Positions 1-8,106 of a stretch of DNA of 64,000 nucleotides are shown here, in pieces. A program made the position numbers and the translations under genes. Below the pieces are notes generated by a model. The model was not told the origin of the DNA, ran no database searches, and saw only the letters and a list, made by a program, of their open reading frames with translations. Source of the DNA: Pusillimonas sp. UBA3987 (GTDB lineage Bacteria; Pseudomonadota; Gammaproteobacteria; Burkholderiales; Burkholderiaceae_B); assembly GCA_002384935.1 (NCBI GenBank), contig DGCD01000006.1, positions 1-64,000 of the forward strand, written 5' to 3'. The stretch's first letter is position 1. Every line of letters begins with the position of its first letter.

Positions 1-143
1 AGGCTTCAAACCTGAAGCACTACCATCCAGCATCGTAGCTTAAGTGCCCACACTTATCGGTTGTTTCGTTGTTAAAGAGCAGCTTCGCCTTCCCCCGTTC
101 AGCCCCCACAACCTTGTGTGAAGCGCTGTTCAAGCAGCGAAGA
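1..143 (-). other. rRNA operon leader (16S leader transcript)
   Basis: Read on the minus strand, this stretch starts just after a strong promoter, passes a boxA antitermination site and continues with a CGATAAGTGTGGGC-like stretch that I recognise from 16S leaders of Burkholderiales. The 16S gene itself should begin left of position 1 and is not in the window. No protein gene is credible here. The transcription start is inferred to lie about 7 bases past the -10 box, near 143. Confidence 0.75.
70..81 (-). promoter_or_regulatory. boxA antitermination element of rRNA operon
   Basis: The minus strand reads TGCTCTTTAACA, the canonical boxA that recruits NusB/NusE for rRNA antitermination. Its placement about 60 bases after the predicted start of transcription fits an rrn leader. 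A nusB gene is present in the same window at 55966-56481. Confidence 0.8.
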
Positions 144-149
144 AACGAG

Positions 150-178
150 ATTATGAAGCAGTTTTTAAAGCGTGTCAA
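150..178 (-). promoter_or_regulatory. Sigma-70 promoter of rRNA operon
   Basis: On the minus strand there is a perfect -35 hexamer TTGACA (173-178), a 17-base spacer and a near-consensus -10 hexamer CATAAT (150-155). It fires towards the boxA and the 16S gene off the left edge. The A/T-rich stretch immediately upstream (about 179-205) could serve as an UP element, which is inference. Confidence 0.8.
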
Positions 179-449
179 ATGAAGTGAAAGTTTTTTGTTT
201 TCCAACTCATTCGGCCACCCACCCCGCTTCAGGGCCCCGCCCAGCCCGCAGCCAAACCATTGCCTGACTCATGACTGTCCCTTTTTTAGCGCCCTGTGAC
301 CATACCCTAAAATTAAGGGTTATCCCCAGGCCGTTTCCAAAAGGAACCGAACTGTAGCATGACTGTCATCAACATGCAAACCCAGTGTCATTTAACGCAA
401 GCAAAACATCATATGAATCGGCAGTACAAAAATGAGGAGACAGGCGCCA
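179..449. other. Intergenic region upstream of rRNA operon
   Basis: This stretch separates the rRNA promoter from the 3' end of msrA. It contains no open reading frame with recognisable protein features. A short plus-strand frame starting at 359 runs antisense into msrA and has no family resemblance. I see no further convincing regulatory site. Confidence 0.5.
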
Positions 450-1025
450 TTATTGCGATGCAAGCAAATTTCCAAAATGTGAACGCAATTTGGACAACTT
501 GGGTGAAATCACAAAAACACAATAACCCTGCATGGGGTTGCGGGCATAGTAGTCATAATGCACTTCCTCTGCGGGCCAGAATGGGGCCTTGGGTCGCAAT
601 TGCGTAACAACCGGCTCCCCCAGCTCACTCCCCACCTCCTGCATGACACGCTTGGCCGTCGCTTCCTGGTCGCCAGACTGATAGAAAATGACAGAAGCAT
701 ATTGCGGGCCGACATCGTTCCCCTGGCGGTTCAACGTTGTGGGATCGTGGGTGGCAAAAAAAACGGTTAGAAGCGTTTCATAGCTGATCTGGGCAGGATT
801 GAACACAACCCGAACGACCTCGATATGCCCGGTATTTTTTTTACATACTGCTTCATATGTCGGGTTAGGCAGATCACCGCCTGCATAGCCGGGCATGACA
901 CTTTCCACGCCCCGCAGCGCTGAAAACACCGATTCGGTACACCAAAAACAACCCCCACCCAAAACCGCTTCTTCCATACCCTCGGGTAACGCATCAAGTG
1001 TTTTATCTTCTGTACTATTCATCAT
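450..1025 (-). CDS. msrA: Peptide methionine sulfoxide reductase MsrA
   Basis: MsrA reduces the S-epimer of methionine sulfoxide in proteins and free methionine, repairing oxidative damage in the cytoplasm with thioredoxin as reductant. The signature GGCFWCTE, with the catalytic first cysteine, lies about 30 residues from the start, followed by the conserved GYAGG and HVEVV-type (here HIEVV) segments. The length of about 190 residues fits the family. Two adjacent ATG codons (1025 and 1022) follow a GAGG ribosome binding site; a GTG at 1034 is less likely. The cytochrome c gene ends 6 bases upstream on the same strand, so the two are probably co-transcribed. Confidence 0.95.
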   Translation of the reverse strand: MMNSTEDKTLDALPEGMEEAVLGGGCFWCTESVFSALRGVESVMPGYAGGDLPNPTYEAVCKKNTGHIEVVRVVFNPAQISYETLLTVFFATHDPTTLNRQGNDVGPQYASVIFYQSGDQEATAKRVMQEVGSELGEPVVTQLRPKAPFWPAEEVHYDYYARNPMQGYCVFVISPKLSKLRSHFGNLLASQ

Positions 1026-1030
1026 ATTCC

Positions 1031-1417
1031 TCACTTTTCAGCCGATGGCTCCACAGCCACCAAAGAAAGAATCCACTGCGCCAAAGCCTGCGCCTGGGCA
1101 TCACTTACGTGAGTTTGCGACGGCATCGGCACCGCGCCCCAACTGCCTCGCGCACCCTGGCGGATACGTCCTGCCAAATACTCAACCGTCGCACCCCCGC
1201 CGCTCCCGGCATAACGCGCTGCGATTACATTGAAATCGGGCCCCAGTCTCTTGCGACCTTGCTCGTCATCAACACGATGACAAGCAACACACTTAAAAGT
1301 CCTGATCATGTCCGGGCCCGCCAGCGCTTCATGGTTTACGTCTGAAGCCAGTGCGGCCGAAACAACGCCAAAGCCAAATACAAGCCACAAGCCACCTTTA
1401 ATCATTAAGCATTTCAT
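1031..1417 (-). CDS. Class I c-type cytochrome, periplasmic
   Basis: This small protein has an N-terminal hydrophobic export signal ending near an ALA-S motif, then a single haem-binding motif CVACH and a downstream PMPSQ segment whose methionine is the probable sixth haem ligand. The size of about 128 residues and the layout fit a monohaem cytochrome of the c551/c552 type, an electron carrier in the periplasm. The start at 1417 was chosen because a GGTGGTG ribosome binding site precedes it and the signal peptide begins there. It lies directly upstream of msrA, which suggests a shared oxidative-stress or redox context, but the electron partner is unknown. Confidence 0.85.
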   Translation of the reverse strand: MKCLMIKGGLWLVFGFGVVSAALASDVNHEALAGPDMIRTFKCVACHRVDDEQGRKRLGPDFNVIAARYAGSGGGATVEYLAGRIRQGARGSWGAVPMPSQTHVSDAQAQALAQWILSLVAVEPSAEK

Positions 1418-1577
1418 AAAAACACCACCAGCGATACGCCCCATAAAACCATAACACCCAATGCTTTGGACCCCATATGACCCGACAACCGTAATGCGAA
1501 CTTACACACAGGAAACGGCGAACAAGGTTCGCGGTATTATCCAACAAACCTTAAACTGATCGAAAACCAGGATCCTT

Positions 1578-2375
1578 ATGCTTGTACACCCGCAATTCGA
1601 CCCCATTGCAGTCCAACTCGGCCCCATTGCCATCCATTGGTACGGTTTAATGTACCTGATTGCTTTCGCACTCGTGTGGCTTGCCGGTAGATGGCGAATC
1701 AATCATGGAAAAACCGACCTGAGCCTGAAGGATCTGGAAGACATTATTTTCTATGGTGTGATTGGCGTTATTGCGGGCGGGCGCCTGGGCTATGTACTGT
1801 TTTACAAGCCTGCCTACTACCTTTCTCACCCTTTGGAGATTTTTTATTTGTGGGAAGGCGGAATGTCGTTCCACGGCGGGCTCATCGGTGTCATTGTCAT
1901 GCTTTTTCTGCTGGCTCGCAGCAAAAACAGGACACTCCTTGAAATGGGTGATTTCATCGCGCCTATGATTCCCCTGGGATTAGCTGCCGGCAGACTGGGC
2001 AACTTCATTAACGGAGAGCTTTGGGGACGCCCAAGCGATTTGCCCTGGGCAATGGTTTTCCCACAACTTCAAGACAATATTGCCCGCCACCCCTCACAAC
2101 TATACGAAATGGGCCTGGAAGGCATTTTGCTTTTCGTCGTGGTTTGGTGGTTTGCCCGCATTCCCAGACCTACGGGACAAGTCAGCGCCGTGTTCCTGAT
2201 GGGCTACGGTATTTTCCGCTTCCTTGTGGAATACACACGCGAGCCCGATGCATTCCTGGGCCCGGTGCTGGGAGCGTTGACCATGGGGCAACTTCTATCG
2301 TTACCCATGATCGCAATTGGTTTGATTATTTACTTTCGCGCTGCAAATAAATCGTTCCCTGAACAGAAACGGTAA
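1578..2375 (+). CDS. lgt: Prolipoprotein diacylglyceryl transferase Lgt
   Basis: Lgt transfers diacylglycerol from phosphatidylglycerol to the lipobox cysteine of prolipoproteins, the first step of lipoprotein maturation in the inner membrane. The 265-residue protein has about seven hydrophobic segments, the GGMSFHGG segment with the essential histidine near residue 100, and the family signature GRLGNFINGELWGR around residues 138-151. Its substrates would include Pal, encoded at 11817. Its 3' end overlaps the convergent SIMPL gene by 50 bases. Confidence 0.97.
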   Translation: MLVHPQFDPIAVQLGPIAIHWYGLMYLIAFALVWLAGRWRINHGKTDLSLKDLEDIIFYGVIGVIAGGRLGYVLFYKPAYYLSHPLEIFYLWEGGMSFHGGLIGVIVMLFLLARSKNRTLLEMGDFIAPMIPLGLAAGRLGNFINGELWGRPSDLPWAMVFPQLQDNIARHPSQLYEMGLEGILLFVVVWWFARIPRPTGQVSAVFLMGYGIFRFLVEYTREPDAFLGPVLGALTMGQLLSLPMIAIGLIIYFRAANKSFPEQKR

Positions 2376-3132
2376 CCGTTTCTGTATTCCCTTCAAGAGG
2401 AACCGATGCTTTGTCGGCGGCCATAGCCATCATGCGCGGCGCTGGAGCGTATTCCATTCCGGCGCCGCCAAGATTCAGCTCCTTGATGCGATAGGATTGA
2501 AAACCAAAAGCCGCTACCAAGGCTTGGGCACGCTTTCTGAAAGCCGAAGCGGCATCTTCAAGCAAAGCCTCTTCCGCTTTTGCACGTCGTTCCGGCGAAA
2601 CAGAAAAGGCAATATTGGTAATAGACAAAGGATCACCCAAACTGGCCGCCAGCTCTGAGGCTGCAGCAAAATCTGTCGATTCAAGAATGAGCTCCGCCCG
2701 ACCCTGCCAACGGGTTACTTTTCCGTCTTCGTCGGTGAACGGCCAAACACGAAAGTTGCCGGAATAGACCTTGACCTTATCCTGTTTTTTGGCCGTCTTG
2801 ACTGCGCTGTCGAGGGCTTCACTTAATTGCGTGTTTACGGCTTGCTGACTGGCGTCGTTCAGTTGCGCCGACAAAGTGACGGTAACGGTGTCTTGAGCAA
2901 CCTGGCTGGAAGCGGCAGCCTGCAGACTCGCCTTGGGCGAGCGTGGGTGGTCGGCGCCCGCATGATGTTGCTGCGGCCCATGGTGCGCACCTGGAGCCTC
3001 GTGCCCCATTGAGCCATCGCCGTGCGACGCTGCCATCACCGCGAACGGCACGCCCGCCAAACCAAGGCAAATACCCAAAACACGACCCGCCAGCTTCGCG
3101 CGGATGCCACCACAAATACCTGATGAAATCAT
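2326..3132 (-). CDS. SIMPL-domain (DUF541) periplasmic protein
   Basis: The protein has a signal peptide, a histidine-rich linker (residues about 40-65, many H, G and P) and then a SIMPL/DUF541 domain of about 200 residues containing the typical start VTVTLSAQ and the periodic alpha/beta pattern. SIMPL proteins of the YggE type are linked to oxidative stress defence, but the biochemical role is not settled. The start at 3132 follows AAGAGG with good spacing; an upstream frame start at 3153 lies inside the terminator hairpin and is unlikely. The histidine-rich linker could bind metal, which is inference. It is convergent with lgt and overlaps its end. Confidence 0.85.
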   Translation of the reverse strand: MISSGICGGIRAKLAGRVLGICLGLAGVPFAVMAASHGDGSMGHEAPGAHHGPQQHHAGADHPRSPKASLQAAASSQVAQDTVTVTLSAQLNDASQQAVNTQLSEALDSAVKTAKKQDKVKVYSGNFRVWPFTDEDGKVTRWQGRAELILESTDFAAASELAASLGDPLSITNIAFSVSPERRAKAEEALLEDAASAFRKRAQALVAAFGFQSYRIKELNLGGAGMEYAPAPRMMAMAADKASVPLEGNTETVTVSVQGTIYLQRESK

Positions 3133-3151
3133 AAGACACCTCTTAACAAGC

Positions 3152-3182
3152 AAAAAGCCCGTCTTAGAAAAGACGGGCTTTT
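3152..3182 (-). terminator. Intrinsic terminator of the 6S RNA gene
   Basis: A 13-base-pair stem (3153-3165 with 3170-3182) closes over the four-base loop AGAA and is flanked by T-runs in both directions. On the minus strand it lies just past the 3' end of 6S RNA, so it most likely ends that transcript. It may work bidirectionally. Confidence 0.85.
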
Positions 3183-3189
3183 AATAAAT

Positions 3190-3385
3190 GCCCCGCATGT
3201 GCCGTCTAGACCGGCATCCTGGAACCATTAAGTTCAAGGTGGTCGCCTTCAGTCAAGCTTCGGGATCACCAATTAAGGCGTTCACTCCCACTTGTCAATC
3301 GAGCAACCTAATGCCATAGCATTGGTTCAAGAAATATAGGTCAAGTCACGAACACTGCAGGGACTAACCGTTGGACCTACGATAA
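3190..3385 (-). ncRNA. ssrS: 6S RNA
   Basis: 6S RNA binds the sigma-70 RNA polymerase holoenzyme by mimicking an open promoter and down-regulates transcription in stationary phase. The minus strand shows the pattern of the proteobacterial molecule: a GTCCCTG...CCTATATTTC segment near the 5' side, a central region, and a CACCTTGAAC...GGTTCCAGG segment followed by a GCCGGTC...GCGGGGC closing arm near the 3' side. It lies directly downstream of zapA, the classical position of ssrS in gammaproteobacteria and betaproteobacteria, and is followed by a strong terminator. The ends are estimated to within about 15 bases. Confidence 0.85.
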
Positions 3386-3440
3386 CCCACAAACCTGAAT
3401 TCACAAAGAAACGGTTTGTAATTATCACTGGACCGAAAAC

Positions 3441-3749
3441 TTATTCCGGTTTTGCTTCAGGCAAAACCAAGTTCAGCTGGCCGTGCATTTCATCAAGCTT
3501 ACGCTTGAAATCACCAACTGCAACACCACCCAATGGACCGTCGGGTGTGCGCAGCGACAACATTTCAGCAGCAATCTGGATCGAGGCCATTACAGCAATG
3601 CGCTCGTTGCTTGAGATTTTACCAGAGCTTTTCACCGTTAACATTCGCTGGTCGACTAATTTGACCGCTTCGAGCAAGGCTTGTTTTTCCGCAGGCTCGC
3701 AAGCCAGCGAGTATTCACGACCCAAGATTGATATATCAACTCTTTCCAT
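3441..3749 (-). CDS. zapA: Cell division protein ZapA
   Basis: ZapA binds FtsZ and promotes bundling and stability of the Z ring. The 102-residue protein opens with VDISILGREYSLACEP, the typical ZapA beta-hairpin region, followed by an AVKLVDQRM segment and a C-terminal helix for coiled-coil dimerisation. It follows the zapB-like gene by 6 bases and is followed by 6S RNA, so one transcript may carry all three. Confidence 0.93.
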   Translation of the reverse strand: MERVDISILGREYSLACEPAEKQALLEAVKLVDQRMLTVKSSGKISSNERIAVMASIQIAAEMLSLRTPDGPLGGVAVGDFKRKLDEMHGQLNLVLPEAKPE

Positions 3750-3755
3750 ATGTGT

Positions 3756-4226
3756 TTACTCCCGCGGTGCGCCAGGCAGGCGCTCAAGCAACGCATCAAT
3801 GCGTTGTTGTGCATCTCTGGCTGCATGACGCAAACGGCCAGCCTGTGTCCGACTCTGGTCAAGCTCTTGCAAAGCCTGTTTATACGTGGTTTGTTGCTGA
3901 CTCAGTTCTTGTTCGATACGAGTCTGCACAGCATGGGCCTCACGCAGCTTATCGGCGCTTTCAGATTCCAATTGCGCTCTCAAAGCGTTGAGCTCATTCT
4001 GGGCGGCAGCGCGAATCTGCGCAATTTCCGTCTCGTGACGCTGGGCCTGGGCGGCAACGTCTTTGAACTCACTTTCCTGGCGAGCCAATTGCGCTTGCAG
4101 TTCATTTCGCTCTCGTTCAGCCTGCTCGGCTCGAGTTTCGAGCGCAGCATGCTCCGACTGCAAATTCTTTGTCAGTTCAACGAGTTGCCCTATGCGGGCG
4201 GCGAGAAAGTCTAAGTCTTGCAACAT
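3756..4226 (-). CDS. ZapB-like coiled-coil protein upstream of zapA
   Basis: The 156-residue protein starts with a short ZapB/TIGR02449-like segment (LDFLAARIGQLVELTKNLQ) and continues as one long, charged, heptad-patterned coiled coil rich in E, Q, A and R through residue about 145. It has no signal peptide and no membrane segment. Position directly before zapA suggests a partner of ZapA at the division site. It is longer than E. coli ZapB (81 residues), so equivalence is not certain. Confidence 0.7.
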   Translation of the reverse strand: MLQDLDFLAARIGQLVELTKNLQSEHAALETRAEQAERERNELQAQLARQESEFKDVAAQAQRHETEIAQIRAAAQNELNALRAQLESESADKLREAHAVQTRIEQELSQQQTTYKQALQELDQSRTQAGRLRHAARDAQQRIDALLERLPGAPRE

Positions 4227-4337
4227 GGGCGATATCGTAAACCATGGTTCGCGAACGCGAAAGCCATCGGCAGCATGAATTGCGAAGTCGTTAGAATAAC
4301 CGAATTTCCGATTATCACCGCAAAGAAGGAGACAGCT

Positions 4338-5246
4338 ATGTCCAGCCCGATTGGCGAACGCCCATATACTTCAGGCTCACCGAAGAAACTGGCTTTTCTT
4401 GGTTTGGGCGTAATGGGCTACCCCATGGCCGGCCACCTGAGCCGTGCGGGTCATTATGTGACCATTTACAACCGAACGGAATCAAAGGCAACCGCCTGGC
4501 TGGCGGAATTCGAGGGCCGGCATGCAACAACGCCACGGGACGCCGCACAAGACGCCGATTTCGTCATCGCCTGCGTGGGAAACGACGATGATTTACGCAG
4601 CGTGGTTCTGGGCGAGAACGGCGCCTTCGCGGGCATGAAGAAAAACGCGGTTTTCATTGATCACACCACTGCATCAGCGAATGTCGCACGAGAGCTATAC
4701 CAAACCGCCCGGAATCTCGAGCTGGACTTCATCGACGCTCCCGTTTCAGGCGGCCAGGCAGGCGCCATCAACGGGGGATTAACGGTCATGTGTGGCGCGC
4801 AACCCGGCACATTCGAGCTGGCCAGGCCGATCATCGAAAATTATGCCCGGGCGATCACGCTCATGGGTGACCCGGGCTCGGGCCAGCTATGCAAAATGGT
4901 GAACCAGATCTGCATTGCCGGCCTGCTGCAAGGACTTTCCGAGGCCATTGCGTTTGGCAAAACGGCGGGAATCGATATGCACAAAGCCCTGGCTGTGATC
5001 GGCCAAGGTGCCGCGCAAAGCTGGCAACTGGAAAACAGGGGCACCACAATGATCGACGACCAATTCGACTTTGGTTTTGCTGTCGACTGGATGCGCAAAG
5101 ACCTGGGGCTTGTGCTTGACGAGGCAAAGGCCAATGGCAGCAGTGTTCCGGCAACAGCGTTGGTTGACCAGTTCTATGCCGATGTACAACGCATGGGCGG
5201 CGGCCGCTGGGACACATCGAGCTTGATAACCCGCCTGCGTAAATAA
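4338..5246 (+). CDS. NAD(P)-dependent oxidoreductase, 3-hydroxyisobutyrate dehydrogenase family
   Basis: The 302-residue protein has an N-terminal Rossmann fold with FLGLGVMGYPMAGHL around residues 19-33, the substrate-binding DAPVSGGQAGA motif and the catalytic lysine in the KMVNQI segment. This places it among beta-hydroxyacid dehydrogenases such as 3-hydroxyisobutyrate or tartronate semialdehyde dehydrogenases; the exact substrate cannot be read from sequence. The start at 4338 follows AAGGAG with seven-base spacing, which decides against the in-frame ATG at 4218. It stands alone, divergent from the zap genes. Confidence 0.88.
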   Translation: MSSPIGERPYTSGSPKKLAFLGLGVMGYPMAGHLSRAGHYVTIYNRTESKATAWLAEFEGRHATTPRDAAQDADFVIACVGNDDDLRSVVLGENGAFAGMKKNAVFIDHTTASANVARELYQTARNLELDFIDAPVSGGQAGAINGGLTVMCGAQPGTFELARPIIENYARAITLMGDPGSGQLCKMVNQICIAGLLQGLSEAIAFGKTAGIDMHKALAVIGQGAAQSWQLENRGTTMIDDQFDFGFAVDWMRKDLGLVLDEAKANGSSVPATALVDQFYADVQRMGGGRWDTSSLITRLRK

Positions 5247-5304
5247 AATAAAAGACCTGGGAAGCGGACAATCTTGACCTGTCCGCCTCCCTTGGCTACC
5301 TTAC

Positions 5305-5880
5305 TTACTGCGATGTGGTGGCACGAGCGCCTGATACCAGAACCGTTTTACGTTGCACGGCCCTGGCACCCTGTCCTCGAGCACGCAAATAGCGATTATC
5401 CTGGCTGCGACGAAACAACACCGTTGCCAACTCATTCAAGGCTTGGGTATACACTTCACGCTTGAATTCAATAACCGCGTCGAGCGGGACCCAATAATGG
5501 CTCCAGCGCCAGGCATCGAACTCGGGATGCCTTGTGGCACGCAAGCTGACATCGGAGTCTCGCCCGACCAATCTTAAAAGGAACCAAATCTGTTTTTGTC
5601 CTTTGTAAATACCCCGCGAATCGCGTCGGATAAAATCATCCGGCACGTTATATCGCAACCAATTACGCGTTCGCCCCAAAATGCGGACATGTTCCGGTAG
5701 TAAACCCACCTCTTCGCGCAGTTCCCGGTACATAGCCTGCACCGGGCTTTCGCCATATTTGATACCACCTTGCGGAAACTGCCATGAATGTTCCCGAATG
5801 CGTTTACCCCAGAACACCTCGTTTTTTTGATTAACGAGGATAATGCCAACATTAGGGCGGTAGCCTTCGCGATCCAACAT
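5305..5880 (-). CDS. rppH: RNA pyrophosphohydrolase RppH (Nudix)
   Basis: RppH removes pyrophosphate from 5'-triphosphorylated RNA and triggers RNase E-dependent decay. The 191-residue protein opens with MLDREGYRPNVGIILVN, typical of RppH, and has a complete Nudix box from GGIKYGESP to REEVGL at residues about 38-60, with the metal-binding REXXEE glutamates. The WQFPQGG and DFIRRD segments also match. The C-terminal 30 residues are basic and variable. It is divergent from proS with about 60 bases between them. Confidence 0.95.
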   Translation of the reverse strand: MLDREGYRPNVGIILVNQKNEVFWGKRIREHSWQFPQGGIKYGESPVQAMYRELREEVGLLPEHVRILGRTRNWLRYNVPDDFIRRDSRGIYKGQKQIWFLLRLVGRDSDVSLRATRHPEFDAWRWSHYWVPLDAVIEFKREVYTQALNELATVLFRRSQDNRYLRARGQGARAVQRKTVLVSGARATTSQ

Positions 5881-5943
5881 AGGCCACCCCTTCGAATTTA
5901 ATACAATTACGTCCGATTATACGTATCTGTCGAGAACCCTACC

Positions 5944-7689
5944 ATGCGTGCTTCCCAGTATCACATCAACACCCTTAAAGAAGCCCCTGCCGAAGCAGAG
6001 GTAACCAGCCACCAACTCATGACGCGGGCGGGCATGATCCGCAAAATCGCCGGCGGTATTTACACCTATATGCCAATGGGGCTCAGGGTGTTGAAAAAGA
6101 TAGAGGCGATTGTGCGCCAAGAGATGGACCGTGCCGGCGCGATCGAATTGCTCATGCCGATTGTTCAGCCGGCCGAGCTCTGGCAGGAGTCAGGAAGATG
6201 GACGGAATATGGCTCCGAACTTCTGCGAATAAAAGACCGGCATCAACGCGACTTTATCTTGCAGCCCACCTCTGAAGAAGTCATCACCGATATCGCCCGC
6301 AACGAAATTCAAAGCTGGCGGCAACTGCCGGTGAACTTCTACCATATTCAAACAAAGTTCAGGGACGAACGCCGTCCCCGGTTCGGCCTGATGCGTGGTC
6401 GCGAGTTCGCTATGAAAGACGCCTATTCTTTTGACCGGAGCGAAGCGCACGCCCAGGCCAGCTACGACAAAATGTATGATGCCTATACGAGCATTTTCAC
6501 CCGCCTGGGCCTTACCTTCAGGGCCGTTGCAGCGGATACAGGCTCAATTGGCGGGTCGCGCAGTCATGAGTTCCAGGTTATCGCAGACACAGGCGAAGAC
6601 CTGATTGTTTACAACCCTGACTCACAATACGCCGCCAATATCGAACTGGCAGATGCGCCTTGCCTGATAGACCATCGGGGCGAAGCGAACGCGACGATGG
6701 AAAAAATCGCCACACCAGATCTGCCCAAATGCGAAATGGTGGCTGAGCTACTCAAACGCCCTCTCACCGATACCGTCAAATCCATCGTTGTTGCGGCCGA
6801 ACCAACCAATGAGGGTGAAAGTGCCCGCATCTGCCTGCTGTTAATTCGCGGCGATCACGAACTCAACGAAATCAAAACGGGCAAGCTTGACGGTTTCACC
6901 AACGGTTTCCGCATGGCGACCGACGAAGAAATCAAAACCACCTTCGGATGCTCACCTGGTTATATCGGCCCCGTTGACCCCATGACATCGGTACGCGTCA
7001 TTGCCGACCGCACCGTTGCAAACATGAGCAATTTCATTTGCGGCGCCAACGCCGACGGGTTCCATCTGACCGGCGTCAACTGGGAACGCGATTTGCCCGA
7101 ACCCGACGTTGCGGACATCCGCAACGTCGTAGCGGGAGATCCCGCCCCTCAGGGAGGAACGCTGTCGATACAACGAGGGATCGAAGTTGGCCACATTTTC
7201 TTTCTGGGCGACAAATACTCCAGGAAGCTGCAAGCCACATTCCTGGATACCGACGGCAAGCCTGCGTTAATGCAAATGGGATGCTACGGCATCGGCATCA
7301 GCCGAATCTCGGCCGCGGCAATCGAACAAAACCACGACGACAAAGGCATCATTTGGCCACGCGCCATTGCCCCGTTCGAGGTGGTTATTTGCCCTATGGG
7401 ATGGCACAAAAGCGAAACGGTTCGAGATACCTGCGAAAAACTGTATCAAGACTTAAAGACACAAGGCGTTGATGTCATTGTCGATGACCGGGATATTCGT
7501 CCGGGCGTCATGTTTGCAGACTGGGAATTGATTGGCGTTCCCTTGCGCGTCACGGTGGGTGACCGGGGATTGAGCGAAGGCCTGCTGGAATGCCAAACGC
7601 GAGCCGAAGGTCAAACTCACAAAGTACCGGTTGAAAATGGTACGACTTACGTTCTGGAACAGTTACAATCGCTGTCTTGTGCAAAATGA
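5944..7689 (+). CDS. proS: Prolyl-tRNA synthetase
   Basis: ProS charges tRNA-Pro with proline. The 581-residue length is that of the bacterial type with an inserted editing domain (about residues 230-390) between class II motifs 2 and 3. Visible features are the N-terminal MRASQYHINTLKEAP, the motif 2 segment FRDERRPRFGLMRGREF near residues 139-155, motif 3 GCYGIGISR near residue 445 and a C-terminal anticodon-binding domain ending near the stop. It overlaps no gene; ybgC starts 10 bases downstream. Confidence 0.97.
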   Translation: MRASQYHINTLKEAPAEAEVTSHQLMTRAGMIRKIAGGIYTYMPMGLRVLKKIEAIVRQEMDRAGAIELLMPIVQPAELWQESGRWTEYGSELLRIKDRHQRDFILQPTSEEVITDIARNEIQSWRQLPVNFYHIQTKFRDERRPRFGLMRGREFAMKDAYSFDRSEAHAQASYDKMYDAYTSIFTRLGLTFRAVAADTGSIGGSRSHEFQVIADTGEDLIVYNPDSQYAANIELADAPCLIDHRGEANATMEKIATPDLPKCEMVAELLKRPLTDTVKSIVVAAEPTNEGESARICLLLIRGDHELNEIKTGKLDGFTNGFRMATDEEIKTTFGCSPGYIGPVDPMTSVRVIADRTVANMSNFICGANADGFHLTGVNWERDLPEPDVADIRNVVAGDPAPQGGTLSIQRGIEVGHIFFLGDKYSRKLQATFLDTDGKPALMQMGCYGIGISRISAAAIEQNHDDKGIIWPRAIAPFEVVICPMGWHKSETVRDTCEKLYQDLKTQGVDVIVDDRDIRPGVMFADWELIGVPLRVTVGDRGLSEGLLECQTRAEGQTHKVPVENGTTYVLEQLQSLSCAK

Positions 7690-7699
7690 CAGGTTGACC

Positions 7700-8104
7700 G
7701 TGTATTCTACGTTGCCAATTCGCGTTTATTACGAAGACACTGACGCCGGCGGGGTTGTTTTCTACGCCAACTATTTGAAGTTTTTCGAGCGTGGAAGAAC
7801 GGAGTGGTTGCGCCAGCTGGGTGTGAATCAAACCGAGCTGGCAGCCAGGGAAGACCGGATTTTCGTCGTGAAAGGGCTGGACATACGTTACAAACGTCCC
7901 GCCCGTCTCGATGACCTTTTATCTATTCAAAGCAAGGTAACACGTGTGGGGCACGCCTCAATCGATTTTCATCAAGTCGCAACGCTTAATGGTGAACCTT
8001 TATGCGAAAGTAGTATCCAAATTTGCTGCGTCGATGCGCGAAGTCTACGACCAGCCGCTTTGCCAGATAACCTCAAAACCCTTTTGAATCAGCTTCAGGA
8101 TTAA
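7700..8104 (+). CDS. ybgC: Tol-Pal associated acyl-CoA thioesterase YbgC
   Basis: YbgC is a hotdog-fold thioesterase that hydrolyses acyl-CoA or acyl-ACP and is encoded with the Tol-Pal system, where it may link to phospholipid metabolism. The protein carries YYEDTDAGGVVFYANYLKFFERGRTEW, shown here as YEDTDAGGVVFYANYL, the family signature with the catalytic aspartate. The frame is open back into proS and lacks a suitable ATG. A GTG at 7700 preceded by AGG gives 134 residues, exactly the usual YbgC length, so I chose it. tolQ follows after 2 bases. Confidence 0.9.
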   Translation: MYSTLPIRVYYEDTDAGGVVFYANYLKFFERGRTEWLRQLGVNQTELAAREDRIFVVKGLDIRYKRPARLDDLLSIQSKVTRVGHASIDFHQVATLNGEPLCESSIQICCVDARSLRPAALPDNLKTLLNQLQD

Positions 8105-8106
8105 TC

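Noticed and set aside
20..205. 61-codon frame in the rRNA leader
   Set aside because: It covers the rRNA promoter and boxA, which explain the sequence better.
359..607. 82-codon plus-strand frame at the msrA 3' end
   Set aside because: It runs antisense into msrA, lacks a ribosome binding site and shows no domain.
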